In this document: positions 1 to 11,840 of the stretch, one piece after another | How positions within the stretch are numbered: the first letter of the stretch is position 1 | Layout: each line of letters opens with the position of its first letter | NCBI RefSeq assembly: GCF_036588685.1 | Contig: NC_086374.1 | Coordinates: 72,848,457 to 72,912,456, forward strand | DNA from: Mytilus trossulus | Taxonomy: Eukaryota > Mollusca > Bivalvia > Mytilida > Mytilidae | Reading direction: 5' to 3' | Length of the DNA stretch: 64,000 nt | Notes under the pieces: model-generated | What the model saw: only the letters and a program-made list of their open reading frames with translations | Databases searched by the model: none | What the model was told of the DNA's origin: nothing | Position numbers and translations under genes: made by a program

Positions 1-227
1 ACCAATTATTGGTATGTCAGATGTCTTGAGGTTCATGAATTTTTGTTATTCATACTCAAACTTAGAGTGATGGCGCGTCTTCATTATAAGGTAGCTCTTA
101 TGTAGGCATGACACTGCCCTTTGGTGGCATTTTTAAGAATAAACCACACAAGTTACACAGAATTATTTTGAATATTTATATTAACACAAATTATTATTAC
201 CGCCTTTAATTTTTCCGTATTTCTTGT

Positions 228-480
228 TCGCCCGTTTTATCCCATACGCTTCCGTTAGGTGTCCGTTTTATGCGGTACTTGTCCGTTGGAGGCACGTTCG
301 ACATACGTTCTGTCCGGTACGTTTCCGTTTCTCCTACGTTGTATATCTGGTGTGTGTCCGTTATGCATTCGTTACGGGTTCGTTTTATTTGGTCAGTACA
401 TCAACGTAGTTCCAACTGAAAACAGGTTTGTCAACGGACAACTTTGTTTTTATCCGTTAGGCGTCCGTTCGTGCTATCTG
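228..480. repeat. CGTT-rich degenerate repeat tract
   Basis: The motif (T)CCGTT/ACGTT recurs about every 10-20 bases in this 250-bp stretch, which is much richer in CpG than its AT-rich surroundings. The spacing is irregular, so it is not a clean tandem repeat. Short open frames run through it in two phases, but their composition simply follows the repeat. The 3' part belongs to the first copy of the 699-bp duplication. Confidence 0.55.
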
Positions 481-1070
481 GTAAGGTATTTAAGAAATAA
501 AAGTATCTAAAACATTGATACTCCTATTTGGCTTACTTGATTTGCTTTATGACGAGGAAAAAGGATAAAATGTATTGTTATTATTTCCTTATATTACCTT
601 ATCTTTAGCATTGACATTATTATGGTCTCAAATCTCTAGAGAAGAATGTGCTTTGATTTTGTGATGACCTTATAAGAACTATTGAAATCTTCTATGAAAA
701 GAAAAGTGAGAGTTATTGGGCAAAAGCATTGTACGTAAAAAAAAAACTAAGAATTCTAACATCTGACAAAAATTCCTAAACCTAACAATGTCAAAATACA
801 CAGATGTGATATGCTTGAAGCTGAAAGAACTATCTACCGAAGTTCAAATTGATTGGATGTTAGCAATTATATGCATCAACAAAACCGTATCGTTGTCTAT
901 AACTCGGAATAACAACGTCCTTAAACTTAATGAAATGAGAGAAGCAAGTTGAAATTTATTTGAAAGATATCTGTTTAGTAAAACAGACAACTAGAGGGCC
1001 AAAAAAAATAACCAACACACAAATCAGAAAATGAATCGAAGAAGTGGTAGTCAATGATTTTAAATACTCA
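372..1070. repeat. 699-bp tandem duplication, copy 1
   Basis: This block is repeated directly downstream with a constant offset of 699 bases. Anchors compared at the start (TTACGGGTTCG), in the middle (a 10-A run) and at the end (CAATGATTTTAAATACTC) all keep that offset. By eye I see only two substitutions between the copies, so the event is recent or an assembly artefact. Confidence 0.9.
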
Positions 1071-1769
1071 TTACGGGTTCGTTTTATTTGGTCAGTACAT
1101 CAACGTAGTTCCAACTGAAAACAGGTTTGTCAACGGACAACTTTGTTTTTATCCGTTAGGCGTCCGTTCGTGCTATCTGGTAAGGTATTTAAGAAATAAA
1201 AGTATCTAAAACATTGATACTCCTATTTGGCTTACTTGATTTGCTTTATGACGAGGAAAAAGGATAAAATGTATTGTTATTATTTCCTTATATTACCTTA
1301 TCTTTAGCATTGACATTATTATGGTCTCAAATCTCTAGAGAAGAATGTGCTTTGATTTTGTGATGACCTTATAAGAACTATTGAAATCTTCTATGAAAAG
1401 AAAAGTGAGAGTTATTGGGCAAAAGCATTGTACGTAAAAAAAAAACTAAGAATTCTAACATCTGACAAAAATTCCTAAACCTAACAATGTCAAAATACAC
1501 AGATATGATATGCTTGAAGCTGAAAGAACTATCTACCGAAGTTCAAATTGATTGGATGTTAGCAATTATATGCATCAACAAAACCGTATCGTTGTCTATA
1601 ACTCGGAATAACAACGTCCTTAAACTTAATGAAATGAGAGAAGCAAGTTGTAATTTATTTGAAAGATATCTGTTTAGTAAAACAGACAACTAGAGGGCCA
1701 AAAAAAATAACCAACACACAAATCAGAAAATGAATCGAAGAAGTGGTAGTCAATGATTTTAAATACTCT
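1071..1769. repeat. 699-bp tandem duplication, copy 2
   Basis: Second member of the pair, abutting copy 1 without a spacer. It carries an uninterrupted 68-codon frame where copy 1 has an in-frame TGA. Confidence 0.9.
1487..1693 (+). CDS. short open frame inside duplication, doubtful
   Basis: A 68-codon ATG-to-stop frame with balanced composition (MSKYTDMICLKLKEL... ending FSKTDN). I recognise no family. The equivalent frame in copy 1 (788-952) is cut short by TGT to TGA, so either that copy has decayed or neither is coding. No splice sites, signal peptide or membrane segment are evident. It could equally be a chance frame. Confidence 0.13.
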   Translation: MSKYTDMICLKLKELSTEVQIDWMLAIICINKTVSLSITRNNNVLKLNEMREASCNLFERYLFSKTDN

Positions 1770-2350
1770 GAATTACTATATAATTTATCATTATGAACTG
1801 TCAATATTAAAAACAGGATAACGGGATTATGAAAGGCCCATTTGGCTCAATGAAAAAGAGATTTTAATCATATGTTTTATTACAATCAAATTGTGTTAAT
1901 GAAGTAAAAGAATCGTACCTAATATTGTATTCACTGTAAAGCCATGGAAGATGTTCAAGTTCCACTACTTCATTCATTGCATTTGTCGAATACACCATTT
2001 GTTCACTCTCTGATTCACAGAATTCATACGCGTTCTTCCATGTCATTTTATTAATTGAAAAGACAGAACGTGATTGCACTATAAAAACAACAAAACAGAA
2101 TTAAGATAAAAAAAAAAATGATATTTTATATGGCAATGTAAAGAAGTGTTGTTAGGTGATGGAATAACATTAATAGCATCAATTATACTGCAGCAGATGT
2201 ACATTTCGACAGTCAATGTATCTTCACAGAAGCTCAAAGCTTATTCAATTTAAAATTGAAAACATAATACAAAAATAAAATAAAAGTCCATTTAAGTCTG
2301 AATGAATACAAGATGAGGACCAGCAATATCGATTTACCAAACTATACAAA
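1770..2350. other. AT-rich spacer, nothing recognised
   Basis: Non-repetitive AT-rich DNA by eye. One 71-codon minus-strand frame lies here without recognisable features. Confidence 0.5.
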
Positions 2351-2643
2351 CATGTTTAACCCCGCCGCGTTTTTGTGCCTGTCCCAAGTCAGGAGCCTCT
2401 GACCTTTGTTAGTTTTGTATTATTTTAATTTTAGTTTCCTGTGTACAATTTGGAAATTAGTTTGGCGTTCATTATGACTGAACTAATATATATTTGTTTA
2501 GGGGGCAGCTGAAGGACGCCTCCGGGTGCGGGAATTTCTAGCTACATTGAAGACCTGTTGGTGACCTTCTGTTGTTGTTTTTGTTCTACGGTCGGGTTGT
2601 TGTCTCTTTGACACATTCCCCATTTCCATTCTCAATTTTATTT
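2351..2643 (+). repeat. dispersed mussel-type repeat
   Basis: Runs from GTTTAACCCCGCCGCGTT through the GGAGCCTCTGACC block to GTTGTCTCTTTGACACATTC and an AT-rich tail. I recognise this arrangement as a highly repeated mussel sequence. A reverse-strand relative of its 3' half lies at 30455-30575, and a relative of its 5' part opens the repeat at 32745. Confidence 0.65.
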
Positions 2644-3181
2644 TATACACAATTCCTGATTATTTTTATATTTATTTCTGCAATTTCAATGGTGGAATTC
2701 CAATATTCACAAGCATTTGAAAAGAGATTTAATGTAAATATTTATCTTAGACACCAAAAACCATGTAAATATAGATTAAAAGGTCAATTCTTATTTGGGA
2801 AGAAGATAAATAATTATTGTGCTTAAATCTGTTCATACATTCGTAAGATTTACGTCCAATGAAATATGTCGTATTATAGACAATGGATAATGAACTATTA
2901 AAATTAATTCATTAAACACATTGTATAGTTGATGTTATAGGCATTTCTTTTATATAGTTAAATGGAAGGATGTCTTTAGAATGAAGACATGATCAATTTG
3001 TAAAGCCACCAGTCTAAATACCACATATTAAGATTATCAGTTAACTGTGTAAGGGATAACCTACTATAGTTATGGAGTCAGTTAATTCCATATCAGTTCA
3101 TTGATCCCATATATAAATATCAAATGGGGTCCTAGCACTTCATGTAACAAGCAATACCATTTTTCTGTCACATACATTTGT

Positions 3182-3963
3182 AGGACTCGGAACCGCGATG
3201 GTACTCCGAACCGCTGCGGTCACGCTGAAGTGCGATGGTCTACGCTGAAGGGCGATTGTTATATTGTGACGTTAAAACGCTGAAGTGCGATGGTGGTTAC
3301 GTTGAAGTGCGATGGTGGTTACGCTGAAGTGCGATGGTGGTTGAATAAAAGCAAAATGTTCATCAGTTGTTAAAATAAAATAACACCATTAAGATTTGAC
3401 AAACGTAGCTGCTCAGTATCCTCTTAATTAAAAGACGTTTCAACTTTTTTTTTATCAAACCAAAGACTTTAATTTTTGTTTAAATCTAATTTTCGAATTC
3501 TCCAATTCTCCTTTAAGCACACAAGAGTTAACATGAAACCTTCATCTATTATGATTAATATTTACATTAGTATACTGTTTTTATCGTACAAAAAGTCTAC
3601 GTCATAATTTAGAATACTTGTTAACCCATTGCAGCCAAATTCATCTTTCTGCCGCTTTGCTTCCTTAAATGTTTAAACATATTTTTGTAACTTCAACATG
3701 TTATGGTTAAAACTGTTTGGGACTTGAATCTTTTGTGTCTTTCTTTTAACCTTACTTTCCCTTGTTATCATGAAACCTTCATCTACAAATTCATATTCCC
3801 CTGCCTGCGAAATCATGTTGTATTTTTAGAAAAGGTCAAATTATTCAAACGTCATACACAAAACCATCGCACTTCAGCGAAAGAACCATCGTACTTCGGC
3901 GTGGACCATCGCACTTCAGAGTGACCATCGCACTGCAGCGTCCCTATCACACCTCCGAGTCCT
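3182..3963. mobile_element. foldback DNA element with subterminal repeats
   Basis: The ends are inverted: AGGACTCGG on the left and CCGAGTCCT on the right. Inside the left end, a unit of roughly 20 bases (ACGCTGAAGTGCGATGGT and variants) is repeated about six times. Inside the right end, the same unit appears about four times on the opposite strand. The middle is AT-rich and carries no transposase. This fits a non-autonomous foldback transposon. No convincing target-site duplication is visible. Confidence 0.75.
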
Positions 3964-4542
3964 TCATATTTAAAAGCAATAATGTGTTTACTAACGTTAC
4001 GTGATTTGATCATTGATATTTACGAGATAAATCTTGGAAACCAATTTAAATGAGCGCTCCGGAACTTCAAGTTTATCAATAGGTGCCTTGTAACAACCCC
4101 TAAATTGAAAGGATAAAGGATTAAAGTTGTCCAAGATATTAGTCTCTTTAAAGTAACGGTAGGTAAGACGAAGCTACCACATACGTATACATTAAGACAA
4201 TAATGATAACAATGTATGCTACAAAATTGAACCAAACGTGTAATAACATCAAAATGACATGAGTGTGTAAATAACAGTAATATATTCGGCTAGCTTGGTT
4301 GCGAGCTGAACTGTAATCGTTATTAGGTTAGTCATTTGGCTGTAACAAGTAATACACTATGTGTATACACAAAGACTAGAATCCTGCCAACAGTGAAGTT
4401 GCAGAACGGGGATTATCCGTTGTTGGGGTTGTTTATATAAGAAAATATGAAAAACAATAATTCATGGGTAGCCCTTGTGTTCGTTAGGGGCGAAAAGATT
4501 TTTTTGGTATATTTACTTGACGTAAGGCATATTAAGTTCATT

Positions 4543-4675
4543 AAGAAATGACTGTAATATTTTTTCTGTCTATTAAGCAGTAAAATCAAAAAATTATTTT
4601 AAAGTGTGCAATACATTTTTTTAAGTTATTTCGAATAGACAGAAAAAATATTTCAGTCATTTCTTATAATGTAAT
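4543..4675. mobile_element. 133-bp MITE with 32-bp inverted ends
   Basis: The first 32 bases (AAGAAATGACTGTAAT...) are matched by their reverse complement at the end, with about one mismatch. The loop between is AT-rich and non-coding. The architecture is that of a miniature inverted-repeat element. Confidence 0.75.
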
Positions 4676-5849
4676 TCTAATTTCCATTTTTAACGGGAGT
4701 AAACCATGAAAAAATGTCGTCACAGTCACATTACAAAATAATGTCTATAAGCTGATAAACAAAACAACGTAAGCGAATCAGAAGACGTGTTACATCCAAA
4801 ATTAGATTATATGTAAATGCACCACATTCCACATGTTAATAAATTTAATATTTGTTAATTTCCTATTATTTACGACTTATTTATCAGTTTCATTTTTTAT
4901 AATAGATTCAGAAGCAATGGTTATTTATTTTGAATTGGTAAGCTTGAAGGAGGTAAATATAAAGATATGTGGAATGCTTTCTAATTAATTTTTGTTATGC
5001 TCAAAGGCCAAAATATTTATCATCTAAATTTACACAATTACAACTTTTATCTGACATAACGCATTGAGTCGTGAAAAATTCGAAATATAAAATAATTAAA
5101 AAAATTTCATTACCTTTTATTAATCTGTGGATTAACATCCATAAGAAAGCCCAGTAAACCTAAAACATATGTTATAGACTACAAACAATAAGAGTAATGA
5201 CATTACCATGAATACATTTTTTAACTGTTTTTTGTATTATTTTCCTACTTTTTGTTTCTTGGTGTACAATGAATGTAAGTCAATTTGATATTTTTTTCTA
5301 TGTCACAATGAACTATAAAGATAAATGGACTTACGTTGTAAGAGATAAAGATAAGTCTTAAATTCTGTAAAAACGATTAACAAATCAAAATTATACTTCA
5401 TTCATGGCCCCGTTCATAAAATTGTTTTAGGTTTGACAACGTTTTTGCAATCTTAAAAACTAACCATCGACGCAACCTTGTCATAGACATCATCGACGAC
5501 AGGATATAATGTCGCTATGTCTCGCTTCAATGATATACATGTCACAAATCTTTAATTGACAAAAAATCAATAACTTGTTTCGTATTTAATTTTAAAAATA
5601 AAGCAAAAAAGGAAAGATAAAATATTTGATTATAAATTATAAACATAAAAACATGTATTATGACAAATTAAACTCATCACCATAAACCTAATGACTTAGA
5701 GTTAAAGAGCTATAGCTTAACGAGTTAACTTCAACAATCAACAAAACACAACAGCGCATTGTCATCCCATCGAATTGGAGATAAAGGATACTACAGATAC
5801 AGTTAAGTCGGCTTCATATCTCGCCTTACATCTAAAAATTGACAATTAG
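4676..5849. other. AT-rich spacer
   Basis: No conserved coding segment seen. The stretch around 5460-5540 resembles decayed mussel repeat sequence ending in ATGTCTCGCTTC. Confidence 0.4.
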
Positions 5850-6176
5850 GGTCGGTTGAAAACAAAACTTTACGACAAAAGAGATGATTTCAGCATTCCA
5901 ATTGTGAACTTTACATTTCTAAGTAGCAACATTCCAGCAGCACCTGCATACGGGGTATATATCTCCCAATTGATACGATATTCCCGTGCTTGCATTTCCT
6001 ATCATGATTTTCTTGATAGAGGGTTACTACTCACAAGGAAGCTATTAAACCAAGAGTTCCAAATGGTGAAGTTGAAATCATCCCTTCGTAAATTTTACGG
6101 ACGCCATCACGAGTTGGTTGACCGCTATGGAATAACCGTTTCACAAATGATATCGGATATGTTCCTTACGTCGTAA
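5850..6176 (+). pseudogene. C-terminal reverse-transcriptase fragment of a retroelement
   Basis: The translated stretch contains LYDKRDDF, IPAAPAYGVYISQLIRYSRAC, DFLDRGLLLTRKLL and KFYGRHHELVDRYG. I know this series as the carboxyl end of a very common bivalve and invertebrate reverse-transcriptase protein. The open frame begins right after a TAG at 5847 and the track's first codon is TTG, so the catalytic part of the enzyme is missing. This is a 5'-truncated dead copy, and a stop ends it at 6174. The sequence after it is the element's usual 3' tail. Confidence 0.8.
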
Positions 6177-6415
6177 CTACAATCCCCCCCTTTCATGAAT
6201 GTGACCTACCGAATGAGACTATTTACCGGATTTGTAATCACATAAGCAACACGACGGGTGCCACATGTGGAGCAGGATCTGCTAAACCCTTCCGGAGCAC
6301 CTGAGATCACCCCAAGTTTTTGGTAGGGTTCGTGTTGTTTATTCTTTAGTTTTCTTTGTTGTGTCATGTGTACCATTGTTTTTCTGTTTGTCTTTTTCAT
6401 TTTTAGCCAATACCT
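6177..6415 (+). repeat. 3' tail of the retroelement fragment
   Basis: Contains CCCCCCTTTCATGAATGTG, CAACACGACGGGTGCCACAT, GGAGCACCTGAGATCACCCC and GGTAGGGTTCGTGTTG in the order I know from mussel copies of this element. It follows the reverse-transcriptase fragment directly. Confidence 0.7.
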
Positions 6416-7589
6416 CTGAATGACAACAAGAAACTAACAGTTTGATTTGTGTACAACACAATGAACGAAAAACAAATGTATACTGCAACACACTACAACC
6501 ATTGATATGCAAGCTCCTGCCATGCGACATGCAAACACATAACATGTTGGCCGTGTTGGGAATTGCCTGAACAAAGCACTGACTACCAAGTAATTTTGGT
6601 ATCTTATAAATATAAAACAGAAAAGATAATTAATCAACGTACCGAAATTAACATGGCTATAGTATTAATCCATCAATTCTTTTATCTCGTATTTTTTCCT
6701 GACATCATATGATCTGCATCCGCTTAATGTATAAAACAAAGGCTATGATAAATAAACGTACAAATTTATGAACCAACTTTCGTTTCTGATTTTTGATGTT
6801 ATTGTCCCATTGGTAATTTTGGTCAATTCTATAAGTTTTGGTTTTGATGTTACGTTTTTTGGGGGGCAAATATTTGTTATTAAAAGCATCCGAATTCTCA
6901 CTTTTGTATATTTATGTATTAGAGTTAAACGCGCGTCTCAACTTGAAGACTCGTTATTTGCACTCGAATAAAAACAAATTTGGAAGGTCCTATGAAATAC
7001 TAAAATTTAAAAGCATTAAAATGAAGAAAAAAAAATGCATTTGAATTTAAAGTTTCAAAGATATTTATCATGGTATATCTCATTTGCTTACCTGGCCTAT
7101 CATCCGACAGCAATAATTGCAAATGTCTGAACAAGTAAACAAGTTACTTGAAGGGTCAATTTTTCTCCATTTCGAAAAACATGATTGACTTTGAAATATC
7201 GATATTGACCTATCTGTAACAAATGTAGTTCTTTTGAAGCGACATTGAATTACATCTTTTATTAAAAGGGTTTATCCAATTACGGATAAATTGATGCCCA
7301 ATATTATCAAATGTTATAGTTATATAAACAAAAGGTCGTTGGTCTGGCTGTACAAATATGAATTGTTCAGTCCTAATTTTGGAAAGCTAAATTTATTTAA
7401 TAAATAATTCAATATTTTTAAATCGACACCGTTATTCTTATATTTGTAAAACACAATTTGATGGAGCAGCTCTTAGTCTCTTTGGCGTCCAATTCCATAG
7501 CAATTTAAAAAAAAAAAGCAAACAATTATTCAAGGAATAAAACATAAACATGAACAATCCATTGAAATACTTTATTTGCCAATATCGGC
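6416..7589. other. AT-rich spacer
   Basis: Several 60-70 codon frames on both strands, all of biased AT-rich composition. Nothing supportable as a gene. Confidence 0.5.
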
Positions 7590-7856
7590 AATCTAAGTTA
7601 GACTGTTAGTCCCCGATGGCATCACCAACCCAGTAGCCAGTACTTCGGTCCTGGCATGAAAAAACGGATTGTTTGTGTTATTAAAATTATTATTCCTTTC
7701 ACGGATTTGGCTATACTTTTTGGACCTTTTGGGTTATAGCTCTTCATCTTTTATATAAGCTTTGGATTTCAAATATTTTGGCCACGAGCATCACTGAAGA
7801 GACAAGTATTGTCGAAATGCTCATCTGGTGTAGGAAAATTGGTACCGTTCATGTTA
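7590..7856. repeat. dispersed repeat (CATCACTGAAGAGAC family)
   Basis: Contains GATGGCATCACCAACCCAGT near its start and ACGAGCATCACTGAAGAGAC followed by ATTGGTACC at its end. The same landmarks occur in reverse orientation at 20033-20487, so both belong to one dispersed family typical of mussels. Confidence 0.6.
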
Positions 7857-9574
7857 TTGGCAGATTAATTGCAATCACAATTTTCAAACAAAGCAGAAAA
7901 ACTTCAATCAAAATAGATTAACGAAGTAAGACATGCTTAGTTTTAGAATTAATTGATTAACATCTAAGTTCACGAAATTAAGTACTAGTAATTCGTAATA
8001 ATTAAGATATAAGATGTGAAAGGGGTCAGTATTCTAAACCAGGAAGTTATCCACGATTTTGTCTGTCTACCAACAGGGAAAAAATCAAGGTGAATACCTT
8101 TACTTTTCAGTCTGCCCATGATATGCACTGATGAGAGATACCTATTTTAAACAATTGACACAAATAAATCAGGGTCTGCTTACCTATCTAAAGTACATGA
8201 AATCAGCCTAAAAATGTTTATGAGGGTCGTACTGCTTAATATTTGGTTTCGTGTCTTCATATTATTTTGTCTTTTTTTCCAGCCATTGCGTTATAAATAA
8301 AAATCGACTTGTGTTTTAATGCCCATTTGGTATATTTGTCTCTCTTTATAGTACTAATAGTATATCACTGAGGCAGATACGTAACGGGTGAGCGAGGATC
8401 ATTAGCCATGATTGGCATCACTACAAAATAAACTGATAATTGTCGTTCATTAACAATTTTGTTTGACAAATCTGTCTGAATGACTTTATTTTTGTATTCT
8501 CTTAAAAAAGCAGGAGACTAAAAGTTTAATAAAATAAAAACTAGTGTTATCAATTTTGGTAGCACTATTTGGATTCTTCATTTCCAGAAATAGAAGTAAT
8601 AATTTTCCAATTTTGTGTAATGCTTACCACTCGCAATAATAAGTCAGCACAAAAAATATGAATCATCAGTATGTTTACATTTTTGAACAGAGAATTTAAT
8701 TCACTTGTATTTGTTGCAATCAATTACTTTCTTTTTCAGATCATCATATGCAAGCCCCTGTCACTCCTCATAATTATACAAAATTATGTGTGTTGTATTG
8801 GTAGTATTTGATCATGTCATTACACATTTTTATTGAAATGTGTTTGAGGATTTTTCGAATTAAATATTGTCTAAATTAAGGATAGTGTTTATTTTCTATG
8901 TCAGACAAGACATGTTCAGGAACCCAATTGTAGAAAAATATGACTTTTTGTGTATTCGATCATTAATAGATATAGGTAACACTAGTATACCGATGTTTAA
9001 TGGTTATAAACTTATTAGGCGAAAAAAATTTGGGTCACAAACTAGAATCGAGAAGATGAAAACAATGAAACTACAGAAACACTGAATTGCAACAGACACA
9101 AACTCAAATATACATAGAAAAAGATTAATTGATGACGACTGTCGTATTCCCGACTTATTTATATTTATAATTTGGATATTCGTTGTATTATGTAATAAAT
9201 CAAATATGTGATTGGAGACAAATCGGTGAAAATCTGTTAGCAGCAAATGCCCCTTTAAATGATTTGTTGGCAACTTGTTGTATAAAATCTGATCGGAAAT
9301 GAGTGGGTGGGTGAAATATATCAAGTAAAACACGTCATAAAAACAAAATAAGACACCTTATTGGTTACTTCACATTGACATTATAAAAACAATATAGATA
9401 GAATATAAGATCGGAACAATTAAAATTAATCATGGAAAAAAGCATTTGTTTTTTTATTCTAAACATGCTTAAGTCACTTTTTTCTACAATAAATATAAAC
9501 TAACGTTTAATATCATCACATCAGTAACAATACAATCATCTTGGGGTCTTTTCTATTGGTTGACCTTATATGTA
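7857..9574. other. AT-rich spacer
   Basis: No gene or clear repeat recognised. The 109-codon minus frame at 9004-9333 lacks any domain feature and is composed mainly of AT-derived residues. Confidence 0.45.
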
Positions 9575-10065
9575 GTTGTCTGTCTATGTCTTTTCATATC
9601 TTTTCATGTTATATTGCTTTTCACGTATTCAAAACAATACTTTTTTATCATATTACATATGTACCATTTACAAACAAGAAATACACACCTGAGCGAATGA
9701 ATGATTCATTAGTGCCTGAAAATATACGATTTAAAGGAATCTTTTAAATGCGTCAGTACCAAATGAACAAATTCTAGACAAAGGGTATATCTCTGTTTAC
9801 CTTAGATTTATTTGTTTATTTTGTTTTTACATCCTTTCATGTTATATAGCTCTTCGTGTATAGAATACCAAAGTTTTATCATATTACAAATGTAATGTTT
9901 ATAATCAGACACATACGCCTGAGTGAATGAATCATTTGTCAAAGAGAATATGCTATAGATTCTCTATAAACTTACTAAAGGTTTAGCACTACAGAAAGGT
10001 ACATAGTCCTTAATGAATCTTTTGAATACCCCAGTACACGATCAACACATCGTAGACAATTGTAA
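9575..10065. repeat. old tandem duplication of about 230 bp
   Basis: Two diverged direct copies share CTTTTCATGTTATAT, TTTTATCATATTACA and CACCTGAGCGAATGAAT (CGCCTGAGTGAATGAAT in the second), at an offset of about 230 bases. Divergence is considerable. Function is unknown. Confidence 0.6.
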
Positions 10066-11840
10066 CTTCATGTATAGCATGTGTAGTATAAAATAACAAT
10101 ATCATTTCTGACTGTGGTAGTTATATAAATGTATGCTATCAATTAAGGATATACGACATACTCAAATTTGAACATCAAACAACGGCAAGTCAGCCACTTT
10201 TCTGAGGGGTGAAATAACACATCCAAAATTTATAAAGACGTTGCTTATTACTCATGTTACTGTTAAGGTTTGCATTTAATTTTTCTAGATCGTTATATTT
10301 AGTTTAAGTTTATACACAGTATTTTTTATTATTTTTTTATTTTAATCAAATGCAGGTCTTTTGGTTCATTTTTCCAATAAAAGTAAAGACTGATTGATAA
10401 ATGTCTTATTACGCTAAAATCATAGGTGAATAATTGCTATGATGAAGTAGAAAATCGAAGTCCTTTGTATTATGAGTTCAAAGATGTTTTCTTAGTGAAT
10501 ATAACTGTTGTGAAATAGCCGTTAACCTTAAAATGTTCGGTTCAACACACCTATGTTGAACAACGACCTAGGTTCAGACTTGACATCATTAGCAAAAACA
10601 CACTGAAGAACATTCTAGATCATTTTTCATTCAGGATACTCACAAACACATATTTAAATACATTTAACTTGCATCTTTTGTGTCGTTATTGCTCGTCAAC
10701 TTTGTACTTTTTCTATCATTATTTTGATATAGCGAACGAGTTTTAAAATAAACACTCCGTTTGAAAGCGTAAACACAAAAAAATCCGGTAAATTATGATT
10801 TCATTTGTGATATAGAACTGGTTTTTAGAAAATGAATATCTAAGCAAGAAAGTTCGTGTTTTATCTTTCATTGTATATCTTTGAACTTCAGTTTTATCAC
10901 ACATTTCAATACTGTACTATTATTATTATCGTCTATGTCATTATATTATGCTGTTCCTTTACTTTTTGACTCGCAACACCGAGTTCTTAATTTTGATATC
11001 GTGACATGTGTCAATTAATAATATTGTCATGTTTTAGCTTAGGTCGATAAAAAGATTTTTGATGACGTCTTTTGAATATGTAAGTTATATTTAATAGATG
11101 ACAGATGTGTATTTTAGTTAGATCGATCAATGTGTTGATATATATCTGAATAAATTGATGAGTCAATGTTTTCATTTTCTGCTGATCATAGATACAGTAC
11201 ACGCATGTTTTGTGATCATAGTTGACTCAGATAAATAATTTGAGTGACATTTGCTGAAAAGTTGCAAACAGTTGAAACGCGGTAAATTGGGTTGATGATT
11301 AAAACAGTATTCATGTGGAACCAACTTACATTTTATTCTATTTTTTCTATTGTTTGCCATTGATTAGTCAATATTTTTTATTCAAAAAAGATACCAATAT
11401 GTTCTTCCTATGCTTCTAACAATCGCCAATAGGATGATGCGCAGATTTCCTACGGTATTTGAATATTCATGACCTTATTGCATAATATAAACCTGTCAAA
11501 ATAAGCATATAAACTTAAATTTTTATTTTCATAGTCAACAACATGGCGCCAGCGCCCTCAATTACATCAATAATTCAAAGCTAACTTTGATAATACTAAC
11601 ATCCACCCGAATGATGGTAGGGTGCAAGTTTATCTTTAGTTTGCATAACTTGTGAAATTCAAATGCTACTTCTCCTGTTGAATAGGCAATTTGTTTGATT
11701 GTCAGTATAATAATTGTCTTAAAGAGTATTTATGGATATTCGAATTAAACAAGAGCAACTGGTATATCACTTTGGAAATCTCCATCGAAACAAAACGTAA
11801 AATAATATCAAAAATACAAATGGAAGTTTTCCATATTATA
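10066..11840. other. spacer, including the 3' flank of the orphan membrane-protein gene
   Basis: No second gene recognised. TTTATT hexamers (AATAAA on the minus strand) near 11331 and 11379 could serve as poly(A) signals for the minus-strand gene ending at 11841, but none is distinctive. Confidence 0.4.

Noticed and set aside
5850-6176. Intact host or viral gene
   Set aside because: It is only the C-terminal piece of a common retroelement reverse transcriptase, cut off upstream by a stop, with the element's normal 3' tail after it.
9004-9333. 109-codon minus-strand frame
   Set aside because: AT-driven residues, no domain or signal, no splice context.
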